A DNA stretch of 47,776 bases from Mycolicibacterium peregrinum (GTDB taxonomy: Bacteria > Actinomycetota > Actinomycetes > Mycobacteriales > Mycobacteriaceae). The DNA lies in contig NZ_LZSY01000151.1 in the NCBI RefSeq assembly GCF_001665625.1, positions 1-47,776 on the forward strand. Direction: 5' to 3'. Below are positions 16,341-24,908 of this stretch, piece after piece; position 1 is the first letter of the stretch; the number at the start of each line of letters is the position of its first letter. Below the pieces are notes generated by a model. That model had not been told where the DNA came from. It did not search any database and worked only from the letters and a program-made list of their open reading frames with translations. A program made the translations under genes and the position numbers.

Positions 16341-17830
16341 CGTCGGTTACCTTCCCTCAACATGGCGTGTAGTGCGGCATTGTCGATCTTTCCCGTGGCT
16401 CCGCGCGGCACGGCATCTTCGTCGTCCAACAGCAGCCACAGCGTGGGCACCTTGAACGGACTCAGTACGTCCCGTGCGGCGGTGCGTAGCGAATCGGCCG
16501 CGAGACTGTCGCCGACGAGTACTGCCCCGACCTGATTGGTCTGACCATCGGGAACATTCACGACATGAGCGGCGCGGACTCCGGGAAGAGACCGAAGCGC
16601 CCGCTGTACTTCACTGGGATACACCGTGGCACCACTGACTTTGAACATGTCATCGGAGCGGCCGCGGTAGAACAGGAACCCGTCGCCATCGAGGTAGCCC
16701 AGATCTCCGGTGGGGTAGTAACCGTCGGGCGTGAAGACTTCCTCGCGGCTGCGGCGGCAGATTCCACGCATGACATGCCGCCCGCGGATCTGGATCTCGC
16801 CGGTGACGCCCGCGGGTTGTGTTGTGCCGGTCGCGATGTCGGCGATGCGAATGTCCATTCCCGGGAACGGTTTACCGCAGCTGCCCCACGCGGAGCGGGG
16901 CATGTCGGCATCTGCCGGGTAGCCACAGTACGGCCCGAACGATTCGGTCATCCCGAACAGCGACGCCCGCGCGCCGGGCTCAGCACGCAGGTGCACCGGG
17001 AGCAGGGCCTCCAGGCTGCCCGGCCGTAGCGTCGAGAGGTCGGCGCTCGCGGGATGACGAGCGAGAGATTCGGCCTGCCCGGGCCATCCGCGGAACAACG
17101 TAACCTGTTCACGCCGAAGGAGTTCCAAGGTGGCTTCGGGGTGGGGAACAGGCTCGGTCACCAGGGTGGCCCCGGCCACCAGCGCCGACAGGATGCCTGC
17201 ACCGAAACCGCCCACCCAGAAGAACGGCATCGGCAGGTAAAGGCGTGTCTCGGCGGTGATGCACCGCGCACCGAGCCCGGAACGGACCGCAGCCAAGGCG
17301 TTTGCATGGGAGTGGACGACGCCTTTCGGTGCGCCACTGCTGCCCGAGGTGAACATGACGACGAGTGGGTCGCTGGGCCGTACCGGTGGCAACGGTGCGG
17401 TGCCGGTGAAAGCGAGGACGTCCTCGGGAGTCCACGTGTGGCGCAGCGACGGCACCGGACCGTGTGGGTAACGGCGGCCGCGGAACTGTTCGATGGCGAT
17501 CAGGTACTGCACGGAGGCGGTCCGCAACTGGGCCGTGAGTTCCTGGCTGGTCAGTAGTGTGCTCAACGGGACGAGGATCGCCCCGATTCTGGTGATTGCC
17601 ATGGCAATCCGTACCCAGTCCGTCGAGTTGGGCATGATCAGACCGACCCGGGACCCCTTGGCGACCCCGGCCGTCATCAGCCCGGCCGCCAGCTTCCGAG
17701 TGCTGGTGTCGAGCTCGGCGTAACTAATGCGGGTGTCCGGATCGATCACCATGGGTTTGGTGGACGGCGCATGGTGACGCAGCAGCGCATCGACGGTGTC
17801 CGGCATCGAGTCAGGCAGAGAGTCAGGCAT
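16337..17830 (-). CDS. AMP-forming acyl-CoA synthetase (tandem ligase 3)
   Basis: A 497-residue ANL-superfamily ligase. The P-loop is FTSGSSGAPKG, then MPFFWVGGFGAG, FGMTESFGPYCGY, GDLGYLDGDGFLFYRGRSDDMFKVSGATVYP, and the C-terminal catalytic Lys in RGATGKIDNAAL. The ATG at 17830 (MPDSLPDSMPD) overlaps the preceding ligase stop by eight bases. Longer frames upstream run through the preceding gene and are rejected. It is a clear paralogue of 17823-19268: the same PFFW(V/I)GGF, GMTES and SREE/SRED segments occur in both, so the pair probably arose by tandem duplication. Confidence 0.85.
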   Translation of the reverse strand: MPDSLPDSMPDTVDALLRHHAPSTKPMVIDPDTRISYAELDTSTRKLAAGLMTAGVAKGSRVGLIMPNSTDWVRIAMAITRIGAILVPLSTLLTSQELTAQLRTASVQYLIAIEQFRGRRYPHGPVPSLRHTWTPEDVLAFTGTAPLPPVRPSDPLVVMFTSGSSGAPKGVVHSHANALAAVRSGLGARCITAETRLYLPMPFFWVGGFGAGILSALVAGATLVTEPVPHPEATLELLRREQVTLFRGWPGQAESLARHPASADLSTLRPGSLEALLPVHLRAEPGARASLFGMTESFGPYCGYPADADMPRSAWGSCGKPFPGMDIRIADIATGTTQPAGVTGEIQIRGRHVMRGICRRSREEVFTPDGYYPTGDLGYLDGDGFLFYRGRSDDMFKVSGATVYPSEVQRALRSLPGVRAAHVVNVPDGQTNQVGAVLVGDSLAADSLRTAARDVLSPFKVPTLWLLLDDEDAVPRGATGKIDNAALHAMLREGNRR

Positions 17831-19268
17831 CGAACAGCCCCGCCAACGCCGGCATATCGACCTTGCCACTGGAAAGCGTCGGCAGCTCGGCGGGTGGGCA
17901 GACTGCGAATTCCCGCGGAATCTTGTACGCCGACAACATGTCGCGCAGCGCCCTACGCATCGCGTCGAAGTCAACCGGCGTGTCGGTCACGATCACGGCG
18001 GCGACGGTCTGACCGCGCACGGCGTCGGGAAGGCCGAGCACGTGCGCGGTGAACCCCAATGTCGCGAGGGCTTTTTCCACCTCTCCAGGTGTCACATTGG
18101 CACCCGCCGTCTTGATCATCGAGCCCGCGCGACCGAGGAAGTAGAAGTATCCGTCCCGGTCCACGCGCACCAGGTCTCCGGTGTGGAACCAGCCGTCGGG
18201 GTCGAAACAGTCCTCTCTGCTGCGTCCGTGGTAGCCCTGCATCATGTGCGGGCCGCGGATACATAGTTCGCCCGTCTCGAGCAGCTTGGTCTCGAACCCG
18301 GGCGCCGGCCTGCCGTAGCTGCCGCGTCGGCGCTCGGGTTGATCGGTCTCGTCGCCGTCGAGCAGCACGACGCTGCCGGACTCCGTCATGCCGAGCATGT
18401 TGTGGCGTAGCTCGGGATCCCGCGGACGGACATCCGGCGCCATGATCGGATAGAGGTTGCCGCGGCGGGCCGTGAACTGCCGGCCGGCGTAGCTCGGGTG
18501 GTGCGTGAGATGTGCGATCCCGGCGACGAAACCATTGGTGACAGTGGGTCTCTCGGCCTCGATGAGGTCGAGGGTGAGCGCCGGGTCGGTGGCGTTCGAA
18601 CAGATCAGGGTGGCACCGGCGGACATGGTGGCCAGCAGACCGAACGCGAAACCTCCGATCCAGAAGAACGGTGAATTGCAGAAGAGCCGATCAGAGCTCG
18701 TCAGCCCACGGATCGTGTTGAGGTTGCGTTGATGGCCGATCAGCGATGCGTGAGTATGCACGGCCCCTTTCGGCGGCCCGGTCGAGCCTGAGGTGTAGAC
18801 AATGGCCAGCGGGTCGCAGCCATCGACGTCGTCTTCGAATTCGGCCAATCCCGGAACATCGGCGTGGGGCATCTCGAACAACACGTGTCGCAGGCACGGG
18901 CCGTCGATACCGGAAAGCCGTTGCGCATAGTCGTGATTGCGGTAGGAGCGTGCCGACAGCAGGATCGCGGTATCGCTGTCGCGCAGTTGGGTCTCCAGCT
19001 CGGCTGCGGTGAGAAACGTGGAGTACGGCACCACGACGGCGCCGATTCGCGCCGCGGCCAGCATGGCCACCACGAAGTCGACCCCGTTGGGATAGAGCAG
19101 CCCGATATGTGTGCCCTTGCCGGCCCCCAGCTGGATCAGGCCTCGAGCCGCCGAGGCAGAACGGCTCTCGGCTTCTGCGTAGCTGATCCGGCTGTTGTCG
19201 CAGATCAGCAGGGGATGAGCACCCCGGCCACGCAGTCCGGCGAGCATAGCGGCCAGCGTGTCAGCCAC
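17823..19268 (-). CDS. AMP-forming acyl-CoA synthetase (tandem ligase 2)
   Basis: A 481-residue ANL ligase with P-loop YTSGSTGPPKG, SPFFWIGGFAFG, MLGMTESGSVV, GDLVRVDRDGYFYFLGRAGSMIKTAGANVTP, and the catalytic Lys in LSSGKVDMPAL. The start is the GTG at 19268 (VADTLAAML), which overlaps the upstream ligase stop by eight bases, the same geometry as the next junction. An internal ATG at 19247 is possible. It is a tandem paralogue of 16337-17830. The short N-terminus and lack of long loops suggest a medium-chain or aromatic-type acid rather than a long fatty acid; this is inference. Confidence 0.84.
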   Translation of the reverse strand: MADTLAAMLAGLRGRGAHPLLICDNSRISYAEAESRSASAARGLIQLGAGKGTHIGLLYPNGVDFVVAMLAAARIGAVVVPYSTFLTAAELETQLRDSDTAILLSARSYRNHDYAQRLSGIDGPCLRHVLFEMPHADVPGLAEFEDDVDGCDPLAIVYTSGSTGPPKGAVHTHASLIGHQRNLNTIRGLTSSDRLFCNSPFFWIGGFAFGLLATMSAGATLICSNATDPALTLDLIEAERPTVTNGFVAGIAHLTHHPSYAGRQFTARRGNLYPIMAPDVRPRDPELRHNMLGMTESGSVVLLDGDETDQPERRRGSYGRPAPGFETKLLETGELCIRGPHMMQGYHGRSREDCFDPDGWFHTGDLVRVDRDGYFYFLGRAGSMIKTAGANVTPGEVEKALATLGFTAHVLGLPDAVRGQTVAAVIVTDTPVDFDAMRRALRDMLSAYKIPREFAVCPPAELPTLSSGKVDMPALAGLFDA

Positions 19269-20709
19269 CGGTGGCGAAGTGCTCGCGGACGGCACCCAGG
19301 TCGGCCTTGCCCGACGGCGTACGCGGGATGGTGTCGACAATCGCGATCCTGGTGGGGATCTCGTACCGCGCCAGCCGTCCCTGCAGATAATCGGTGAGTT
19401 CTGCCGAGGGGGCAGGCGTGCGCAGTTCCACCATGGCCACCGGCGTCTCACCGAGGCGCTCGTCGGGAATGCCGATCACCGCGGCGCCGCGCACGGCGGG
19501 GTGGCTCTCCAGGGCGGTGCGCACGTCGTCGGGCATCACTTTGAATCCACCGCGGATGATGGCCTGGTCGGCGCGGCCGAGTATCCAGACGAATCCGTCG
19601 GCATCGATGCGGGCCAGGTCGGTGGTTCGTATCCAGTCCGCGTCGGCTTCGAATTGCGCCGGTTTGACCTCCAACAGCCCCTTCTCATCGGACCCCAGCG
19701 GGGTGCCGTCCTCGTCGACGACGCGCAGCCGGGCCCCCGGATTGGCGCGGCCGACACTGCCCCGCTTGTCTTTCCAGTGTTTCTGGTGGTCGGCCAGCGT
19801 CCAGCTCGCCACCCCGCCACCGAACTCGGTGGCGGCGTACGAGGTCAGCACCGGGATGCCGAACTTCTCGGTGAACGCATCGGCATCGTCGGCCGACAGC
19901 GGGGCGGTGCCGGAGGTGACCGCGCGGATGCCGGCGAGGTCGTCGCGGGTGAGGTCGGAGTGCAGCACCATGCGCAGTGCGGCCGGCACCAGTGACACCG
20001 CTCGCGGCTGGTGCTCGCGCACGGCGTCGGCCCAGCGTTGGAGCTCGAACTTGGGCAGCAGCACGAATGGCCGTGCCTCGGCGATGCACAACAAGACCCG
20101 GAACACGCCGCCGACGTGGACCAAAGGCGAGTTGACGATGGCCACCCCGCGTCGCAGTTCGGTTGGTGCCGGGGAGTTTTCGGGATCGCGGCCGATGACG
20201 CTGCGGGCGAGCATGTCGTACGTCAGGTCCACGCGTTTGGGAGGGCCGGTGGTGCCGCTGGTCAACATCCACACCGCCACCCCCGGGCGCCCGGCGTCGT
20301 GCGCCGGATCCGGGGCGACAACCACCTCTGGCGCGGTGTCGAGATCGCGGATCGTCACGGTCGTCGTCGCGGGGGACGGCGAGGCCAGCGCGGCGATGTC
20401 CTCGGCCAGGCCGACGAGTACCGGCAGGTCGAGTGTCTCGATGTCGGCCCTGGTGCGCTCGTCGCCGCGGGAGGGATTGATCACCACGACGGTGCCGCCG
20501 GCCGCCAGCACCCCGAGTAGCGCTGCCACATGGGCGGGTTGGTTGCGCAGGAGGATTCCGACGCGCGTGCCGGCTGTCGATGCACCGATGCGCCGCGCGA
20601 GCGTCGCGACCTGTCCCCAGGTGAACCACTGGCCGTCGTACTGGATGGCCGGTGCGGCCGGGTCGAGATCGAGTACGTCGTCGATGCGCCGTGAAAGCGG
20701 GTGGGGCAT
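19261..20709 (-). CDS. AMP-forming acyl-CoA synthetase (tandem ligase 1)
   Basis: A 482-residue ANL ligase. P-loop LTSGTTGPPKR, acyl-adenylate motif SYAATEFGGGVASWT, hinge GRADQAIIRGGFKVMP, and the catalytic Lys in TPSGKADLGAV. It is closer to the ligase at 3283-4773 than to its two downstream neighbours: PPKR after the P-loop, VH/CS-WT after the TEF motif, WIRTTDLA. The ATG shares one base with the stop of the upstream crotonase (TGATG). Three ligases in a row in one operon suggest several acid substrates or a metabolite series. Confidence 0.85.
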   Translation of the reverse strand: MPHPLSRRIDDVLDLDPAAPAIQYDGQWFTWGQVATLARRIGASTAGTRVGILLRNQPAHVAALLGVLAAGGTVVVINPSRGDERTRADIETLDLPVLVGLAEDIAALASPSPATTTVTIRDLDTAPEVVVAPDPAHDAGRPGVAVWMLTSGTTGPPKRVDLTYDMLARSVIGRDPENSPAPTELRRGVAIVNSPLVHVGGVFRVLLCIAEARPFVLLPKFELQRWADAVREHQPRAVSLVPAALRMVLHSDLTRDDLAGIRAVTSGTAPLSADDADAFTEKFGIPVLTSYAATEFGGGVASWTLADHQKHWKDKRGSVGRANPGARLRVVDEDGTPLGSDEKGLLEVKPAQFEADADWIRTTDLARIDADGFVWILGRADQAIIRGGFKVMPDDVRTALESHPAVRGAAVIGIPDERLGETPVAMVELRTPAPSAELTDYLQGRLARYEIPTRIAIVDTIPRTPSGKADLGAVREHFATGG

Positions 20710-21482
20710 CAGCGGATCCGGGGCTGTGTCTTGGGCAGGGGACGCTCGGACAACTCGGCCTTGGCGATCGGATTGCCCAGTCGCGTATAGATGAGGCCCT
20801 GGTCCATCGCGGCACGGTACGGCTTGTCCAGGGACTCCCAGATGGCCTTAACCGTGCCCTGGGTGGCAGTCGGCGGTTTCGCCGCGATCGTGGCGGCGAT
20901 CTCGTGTGCGCGGTCCCACAGCTGATCTCTCGCTACGACTTCGGTGACCAGTCCGATGCGCAGTGCTGTCTCGGCGCTTACCCGTTCGTCGTTGCCCATC
21001 AACGCCATCCGCAACGTATCGCCGAGACCGACCCGGCGCATCAGGCCGATCGGCTCCAGCGCCGAGACCAGTCCGGCGCTGACATGAGAATCGAAGAAGG
21101 TGGCCTCCTGGGAGCAGATCACGATGTCGGCCTCGTTGACGAAGTACAGCGCCCCGGCGGTGCACATGCCCTGCACCGCGCAGACCACCGGCTTCCACAT
21201 CTTCTGCCACTTGGGGCTGAGCAGTTCACCGGGATCCTCGTGGTTCCAGACGATCTCGGGCTGTCCGTAGCTTGATTTCACGTCCAGCCCGGCGCTGAAA
21301 GCCCGGTCGCCGGCAGCCCGTAGCACCACCGCGTTGATGCCTTCGTCGTCCTTGATTGCATGCCACGCGTCGCGCATCTCGTGGCACATGGCGCGGTTGA
21401 ACGAGTTCAGGGCCTCGGGGCGGTTCAGCGTGAGCGTGGCCACCCGGGTTTCGTGGTCGAAGTCGAGGAGCAGTGTCTCCAT
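20709..21482 (-). CDS. Crotonase-family protein lacking both hydratase glutamates
   Basis: A 257-residue crotonase-fold protein. It has the CoA-binding opening TLNRPEALNSFN and the oxyanion segment AFSAGLDVK. At the site of the first hydratase Glu (GGGCEL in rat ECH) it has TAGALY. At the second (QPE) it has FFDSHVSAGL, with His. It is therefore unlikely to be a simple enoyl-CoA hydratase. The FFD-HVS-GL motif is shared with the next gene (21489-22295), so the two are sister proteins and may form one hetero-oligomer or do successive steps. Possible chemistry includes isomerisation or C-C hydrolysis; not decided by the sequence. Confidence 0.8.
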   Translation of the reverse strand: METLLLDFDHETRVATLTLNRPEALNSFNRAMCHEMRDAWHAIKDDEGINAVVLRAAGDRAFSAGLDVKSSYGQPEIVWNHEDPGELLSPKWQKMWKPVVCAVQGMCTAGALYFVNEADIVICSQEATFFDSHVSAGLVSALEPIGLMRRVGLGDTLRMALMGNDERVSAETALRIGLVTEVVARDQLWDRAHEIAATIAAKPPTATQGTVKAIWESLDKPYRAAMDQGLIYTRLGNPIAKAELSERPLPKTQPRIR

Positions 21483-21488
21483 TGCCTG

Positions 21489-22295
21489 TTACCGTGCCTG
21501 CCAGTTGGGCTTGCGCTTCTCGACGAAGGCCCGCGGTCCTTCGAGCGCGTCTTCGGTGCGGACCACCCGCTCGCGGAACGTTTCGGCCAGGATCTCTCCT
21601 TCGTGCAGCGGCAGATCCAGGGTCTTGTGAATGGCCAGTCGGGTTCCTCGGACCGCCAGTGGGGCATTGAGACACACGGTGTCGGCGATCTCGTGGGCAC
21701 GTTCCAGCAGTTTGTCGTGCTCGACGATCTCGGTGATCAACCCGAGTTCGTACGCACGCTCGACGGTCATGCGCTCGTGCTTGCCCATCAGTGCCATCCG
21801 CAGCGCCACCGATCGGGGGAGGGCACGGGCCAGGCGCACCATTTCGCGGGCGGCGACCAGACCGATGCTGACGTGCGGGTCGAAGAACGTCGCCTTGTCT
21901 GAGGCGATCACGATGTCACCGGTGGTGACCCAGTCCAGTCCGGCGCCGCAGCAGATTCCGTTGATGGCCACCACGACAGGCTTGGCCATGGTACGAAACG
22001 GCGGGGTTCCCTCCTGCGGCGCCTCCCACTGTTCGTACGTGGACAGGTAGGGGCGTTCGTTGACGACCTTTCCGTCGCCGGGGATCTCCTTGACGTCGGC
22101 GCCGGTGCAGAAGGCCCGACCGGTCGCGGTGACGATCATCAGCCAGACGTCGTCGTTGTTCTCGGCTTCGGTGTAGGCGGCCCGCAGTTCGGTGATCATG
22201 TGCGGGGACAACGCATTGAGCGCGTCGGGCCGATTCAGGGTGATGGTGGCCTTGTGGCCGTCCACCTCGTATTTGATGGTCTCGTAATCTGTCAT
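21489..22295 (-). CDS. Crotonase-family protein lacking both hydratase glutamates (sister of 20709)
   Basis: A 268-residue crotonase-fold protein with ITLNRPDALNALSPHM and FCTGADVKEIPGDG. The first Glu position reads CCGAGLDW and the second reads FFDPHVSIGL, so both hydratase Glu are missing and a His is in the second place. It ends FVEKRKPNWQAR, the common crotonase tail. Lies six bases before its sister gene and follows the isomerase-like gene by nine bases. The shared unusual site with its neighbour suggests a recruited, non-hydratase reaction. Confidence 0.8.
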   Translation of the reverse strand: MTDYETIKYEVDGHKATITLNRPDALNALSPHMITELRAAYTEAENNDDVWLMIVTATGRAFCTGADVKEIPGDGKVVNERPYLSTYEQWEAPQEGTPPFRTMAKPVVVAINGICCGAGLDWVTTGDIVIASDKATFFDPHVSIGLVAAREMVRLARALPRSVALRMALMGKHERMTVERAYELGLITEIVEHDKLLERAHEIADTVCLNAPLAVRGTRLAIHKTLDLPLHEGEILAETFRERVVRTEDALEGPRAFVEKRKPNWQAR

Positions 22296-22304
22296 CGATT
22301 CCTC

Positions 22305-23099
22305 TTATCGCCCGGTGAAGTCGGGATCGCGGTGTTCCCGGAACGCAGCCAGGCCTTCTTTGAAATCGCCTGTACGGCAGGAGAGTTCCAGGTTGGACAA
22401 TTCTTGGTTCATGGACTGGGTCAGGGTGGCGTGCTGGCCGTAGGCAATGGCCTGTTTGGCCAGTCCGATCGCGACGGTCGGCCCGGCGGCCAGGCGTGCC
22501 AATAGCGAAACGACTGCCGTATCCAACTCGTCGACGGGCACCGCGCTGTGGATCAGTCCCCAGTCGGCCGCCTGTGATCCGTTGACCTTCTCACCGAGCA
22601 GCAGCATGCGCTTGGCCCGGGCCACCCCCGCCAGTCGTGGCAGCAGCCAGGTCGCCCCCGAGTCGGGGGTGAATCCCCGGTTCATGAACGGTTCCCAGAA
22701 CGTCGCCCCGTCCTCGGCGATGGTGAAGTCGGCGGCGAGGGCCAGGTTGCAGCCCAGGCCGACCGCCCAGCCCCGCACTGCGCATACCACCGGTAGCTGG
22801 ATAGTGGCCACCAGCTCGATAATCCGGTGCGCGGTGTGCGGGATCCGCCGGACCAGGTCACCGGTACGGGGTCGCTCTCCGGTGCTGTTGGTGGCGACCC
22901 AGTCGGCTCCGGCGCAGAAGTTTTCCGCCGCGCCGGTGATGGCGACGGCGCGTAGTGAATCGTCGTGTGCGGCTGCCGACAGGGTCGCGACCAGATCGTC
23001 GATCATCTGATGGCTCAACGAGTTACGCCGCGCCGGACGGTCGAGCGTGATGCGCAGGGTGGCGTCCGCACGGGACGTGGTCACCGAACCGTCAGTCAC
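22305..23099 (-). CDS. PaaG-type enoyl-CoA isomerase (crotonase family)
   Basis: A 264-residue crotonase-fold protein. GLGCNLAL has Asn at the first hydratase Glu site. The segment RGFTPDSGATWLLPRLAG matches the PaaG pattern (V/TPDxGxTWLLPR), in which the Asp is the catalytic acid of enoyl-CoA isomerase/epoxide isomerase. So a double-bond shift is more likely than hydration. It is the first gene of the long minus operon and is divergent from the GntR gene at 23191, with a 91-base promoter gap between them. Confidence 0.8.
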   Translation of the reverse strand: MTDGSVTTSRADATLRITLDRPARRNSLSHQMIDDLVATLSAAAHDDSLRAVAITGAAENFCAGADWVATNSTGERPRTGDLVRRIPHTAHRIIELVATIQLPVVCAVRGWAVGLGCNLALAADFTIAEDGATFWEPFMNRGFTPDSGATWLLPRLAGVARAKRMLLLGEKVNGSQAADWGLIHSAVPVDELDTAVVSLLARLAAGPTVAIGLAKQAIAYGQHATLTQSMNQELSNLELSCRTGDFKEGLAAFREHRDPDFTGR

Positions 23100-23121
23100 C
23101 TGGAAACCAGCCTTTCCGAAT

Positions 23122-23170
23122 CCATACAGTTGCCCATACAGTAGGCGATGCGGTTACAATCTTGTACAAG
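23122..23170 (+). promoter_or_regulatory. Promoter and operator of the GntR gene
   Basis: CCATACAGT occurs twice (23122-23130 and 23134-23142), 12 bases apart. TACAAT at 23155-23160 is a good -10 box, and TTGCCC at 23130-23135 is a possible -35 box with a long (19-base) spacer. The perfect palindrome CTTGTACAAG (23161-23170) directly follows the -10 box, where a bound repressor would block transcription. GntR/FadR proteins bind such short palindromes, so autoregulation is likely. The region also serves the divergent crotonase operon. Confidence 0.5.
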
Positions 23171-23190
23171 TTAGCAAGGAAAGGTCGTCG

Positions 23191-23964
23191 ATGGAAGGAC
23201 GCGTACGGCGCATCCGGCAGCCTCGGGTTGCCGAGATCGTGGCGTCCAAACTGCGCGACGACATCCTGTCCGGCCGCCTGCGTGAGGGTGACATCCTTCC
23301 CACCCAGGAGAGCCTGTTCCAGGAGTTCGGGGTCAGCCCGCCCGCGTTGCGTGAGGCGATCCATCTGCTGGAGACGGACGGGTTGATCTCGGTGCGCCGC
23401 GGAAACGTCGGCGGTGCCGTGGTGCAGATGCCCTCGGCTGACCGCACCGCCCACATGATCGGCATGGTGCTGCAGACCCGCGCTGCCACGCCCGCCGATG
23501 TGAGCGAGGCGCTGCTGCGTCTCGAACCGATCTGCGCGGGCATGTGTGCGGACCGGGAGGACCGTGCCACCGAGGTGGTGCCTTACCTGCAGGCCGAGAT
23601 CGACCTTCAGGCAGCACAGTTCGAGGACACCTCGCAGTACGTGCCGAACGCCCGGAGGTTCCACGAAGCCCTGGTGTCCCGATGCGGCAACGAGCCGATG
23701 ATCCTGCTCATCGGCTCGCTGGAGTTGATCTGGTCGACGCACGAATCGTCGGTGTGGACCGGGGAAGACGGCGCCGGCATGTCCGAGAAGACCATGGGGG
23801 CCGCGTTGCGCGATCACCAGCGGTTGTTGGATGCGATCGCCGACGGCAATTCGGCGCGGGCCACCAAGCTCGCGGCCGACCATCTCACCGCCGCCCGGCG
23901 CACCACGCTGGCCGCCGGTAACGACAAAACCATTGAAGCGAGGTTGATTTCGCATGACAGATGA
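23191..23964 (+). CDS. GntR-family (FadR/FCD subfamily) regulator
   Basis: A 257-residue regulator. The winged helix-turn-helix is at about 10-80 (IVASKLRDDILSGRLREGD, LFQEFGVSPPALREAIHLLETDGLISVRRG), followed by a helical FCD domain with HEALVSRCGN and RDHQRLLDAIADGN. The ATG at 23191 is chosen because AAGGAAAGG lies just upstream and earlier starts would include the promoter. It is divergent from the eight-gene crotonase/ligase operon and overlaps the following crotonase by 11 bases, so it probably senses an acyl-CoA and controls both sides. Confidence 0.87.
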   Translation: MEGRVRRIRQPRVAEIVASKLRDDILSGRLREGDILPTQESLFQEFGVSPPALREAIHLLETDGLISVRRGNVGGAVVQMPSADRTAHMIGMVLQTRAATPADVSEALLRLEPICAGMCADREDRATEVVPYLQAEIDLQAAQFEDTSQYVPNARRFHEALVSRCGNEPMILLIGSLELIWSTHESSVWTGEDGAGMSEKTMGAALRDHQRLLDAIADGNSARATKLAADHLTAARRTTLAAGNDKTIEARLISHDR

Positions 23965-24856
23965 CCGGGTGCTGTTCGAGGTCGATGCGGACCACCGCAT
24001 CGCCACCATCACGCTGAACAATCCCAGGCAGCGCAACTCCTACGACGCGGCGATGCGCGACGAGGTGGCCCGTTACCTCGACATCGTGGCGGACGACGAC
24101 GATCTGACCGTGGTGCTGCTGCGCGGGGCCGAGGGCGTGTTCAGCACCGGCGCCGATATGAACAATGCCTACGGCTGGTATGGCGATGAGCGCTCGCGCG
24201 AAGAGCAGAGGGCTGGAGCTGAAGGTCCTTCCACGCCCAAGAAGTCCCGTCCGAGCCAGCGGCGCCGACTCACGGTGGACCGCAAGTCGTTTGGCTTCTA
24301 CCACAACTTCATGGGCTTCCCGAAGGTCACGGTGGGCGAGATCAGCGGCTACGCGCTCGGCGGGGGGTTCGAGATGGCGTTGATGACCGACATCTCGGTG
24401 ATCGCCCGTGACACCAAGATCGGGATGCCCGCGACGCGGTTCCTCGGCCCCGCCCTCGGCAGCCTGCACATGTTCTTTCACCGCCTCGGTCCGGTGCTGG
24501 CCCGGCGGATGCTTCTTACCGGGGACATCGTCGAGGCCGGCTCGATCGAGCACCTCGGCATCTTCACCGACACCTGCGATGCCGACCAGGTGACGGCGCG
24601 GGCGCAGTACTGGGCGGCCAAGGCGGCCAAGATGCCCGCCGACGGGGTGGTGATCGCCAAGGAGGCGTTCCGGCTCGTCGAGCAGAGTCAGGCCTACCAG
24701 GGCGAGGAGGTGGCCAGCTACATCTTCCATGCCTACGGCACCAACCTGCAGTTTTCGCCCGGTGAGTTCAACTTCGTCAAGACCCGCGCGCAGCATGGCA
24801 CGAAGGAAGCGTTCCGCCTGCGCGACGAGCATTTCCACGTCCCCGAACCGCAGTAG
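23954..24856 (+). CDS. Enoyl-CoA hydratase/isomerase-family protein with a basic insertion
   Basis: A 300-residue crotonase-fold protein, longer than the usual 255-270. TLNNPRQRNSYD and FSTGADMNNAYGW form the CoA and oxyanion region. A charged insertion at about 75-110 (RSREEQRAGAEG, KKSRPSQRRR) follows. GGGFEMAL keeps the first hydratase Glu, but the second site reads IGMPATRFLG with Thr. It overlaps the GntR gene and precedes a thiolase by 52 bases, so it may supply the 3-hydroxyacyl-CoA or an isomer to that thiolase. Exact reaction open. Confidence 0.78.
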   Translation: MTDDRVLFEVDADHRIATITLNNPRQRNSYDAAMRDEVARYLDIVADDDDLTVVLLRGAEGVFSTGADMNNAYGWYGDERSREEQRAGAEGPSTPKKSRPSQRRRLTVDRKSFGFYHNFMGFPKVTVGEISGYALGGGFEMALMTDISVIARDTKIGMPATRFLGPALGSLHMFFHRLGPVLARRMLLTGDIVEAGSIEHLGIFTDTCDADQVTARAQYWAAKAAKMPADGVVIAKEAFRLVEQSQAYQGEEVASYIFHAYGTNLQFSPGEFNFVKTRAQHGTKEAFRLRDEHFHVPEPQ

Positions 24857-24908
24857 AAACCCGTCCTGATACCGTTACAGAAACACGATATAGCGTAAAG
24901 GTGGAACC

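Noticed and set aside
17806..17830. A tandem repeat giving MPDSLPDSMPD at a ligase N-terminus
   Set aside because: Only about two short imperfect copies at a gene overlap; probably chance or slippage with no wider meaning. It does leave two possible ATG starts.
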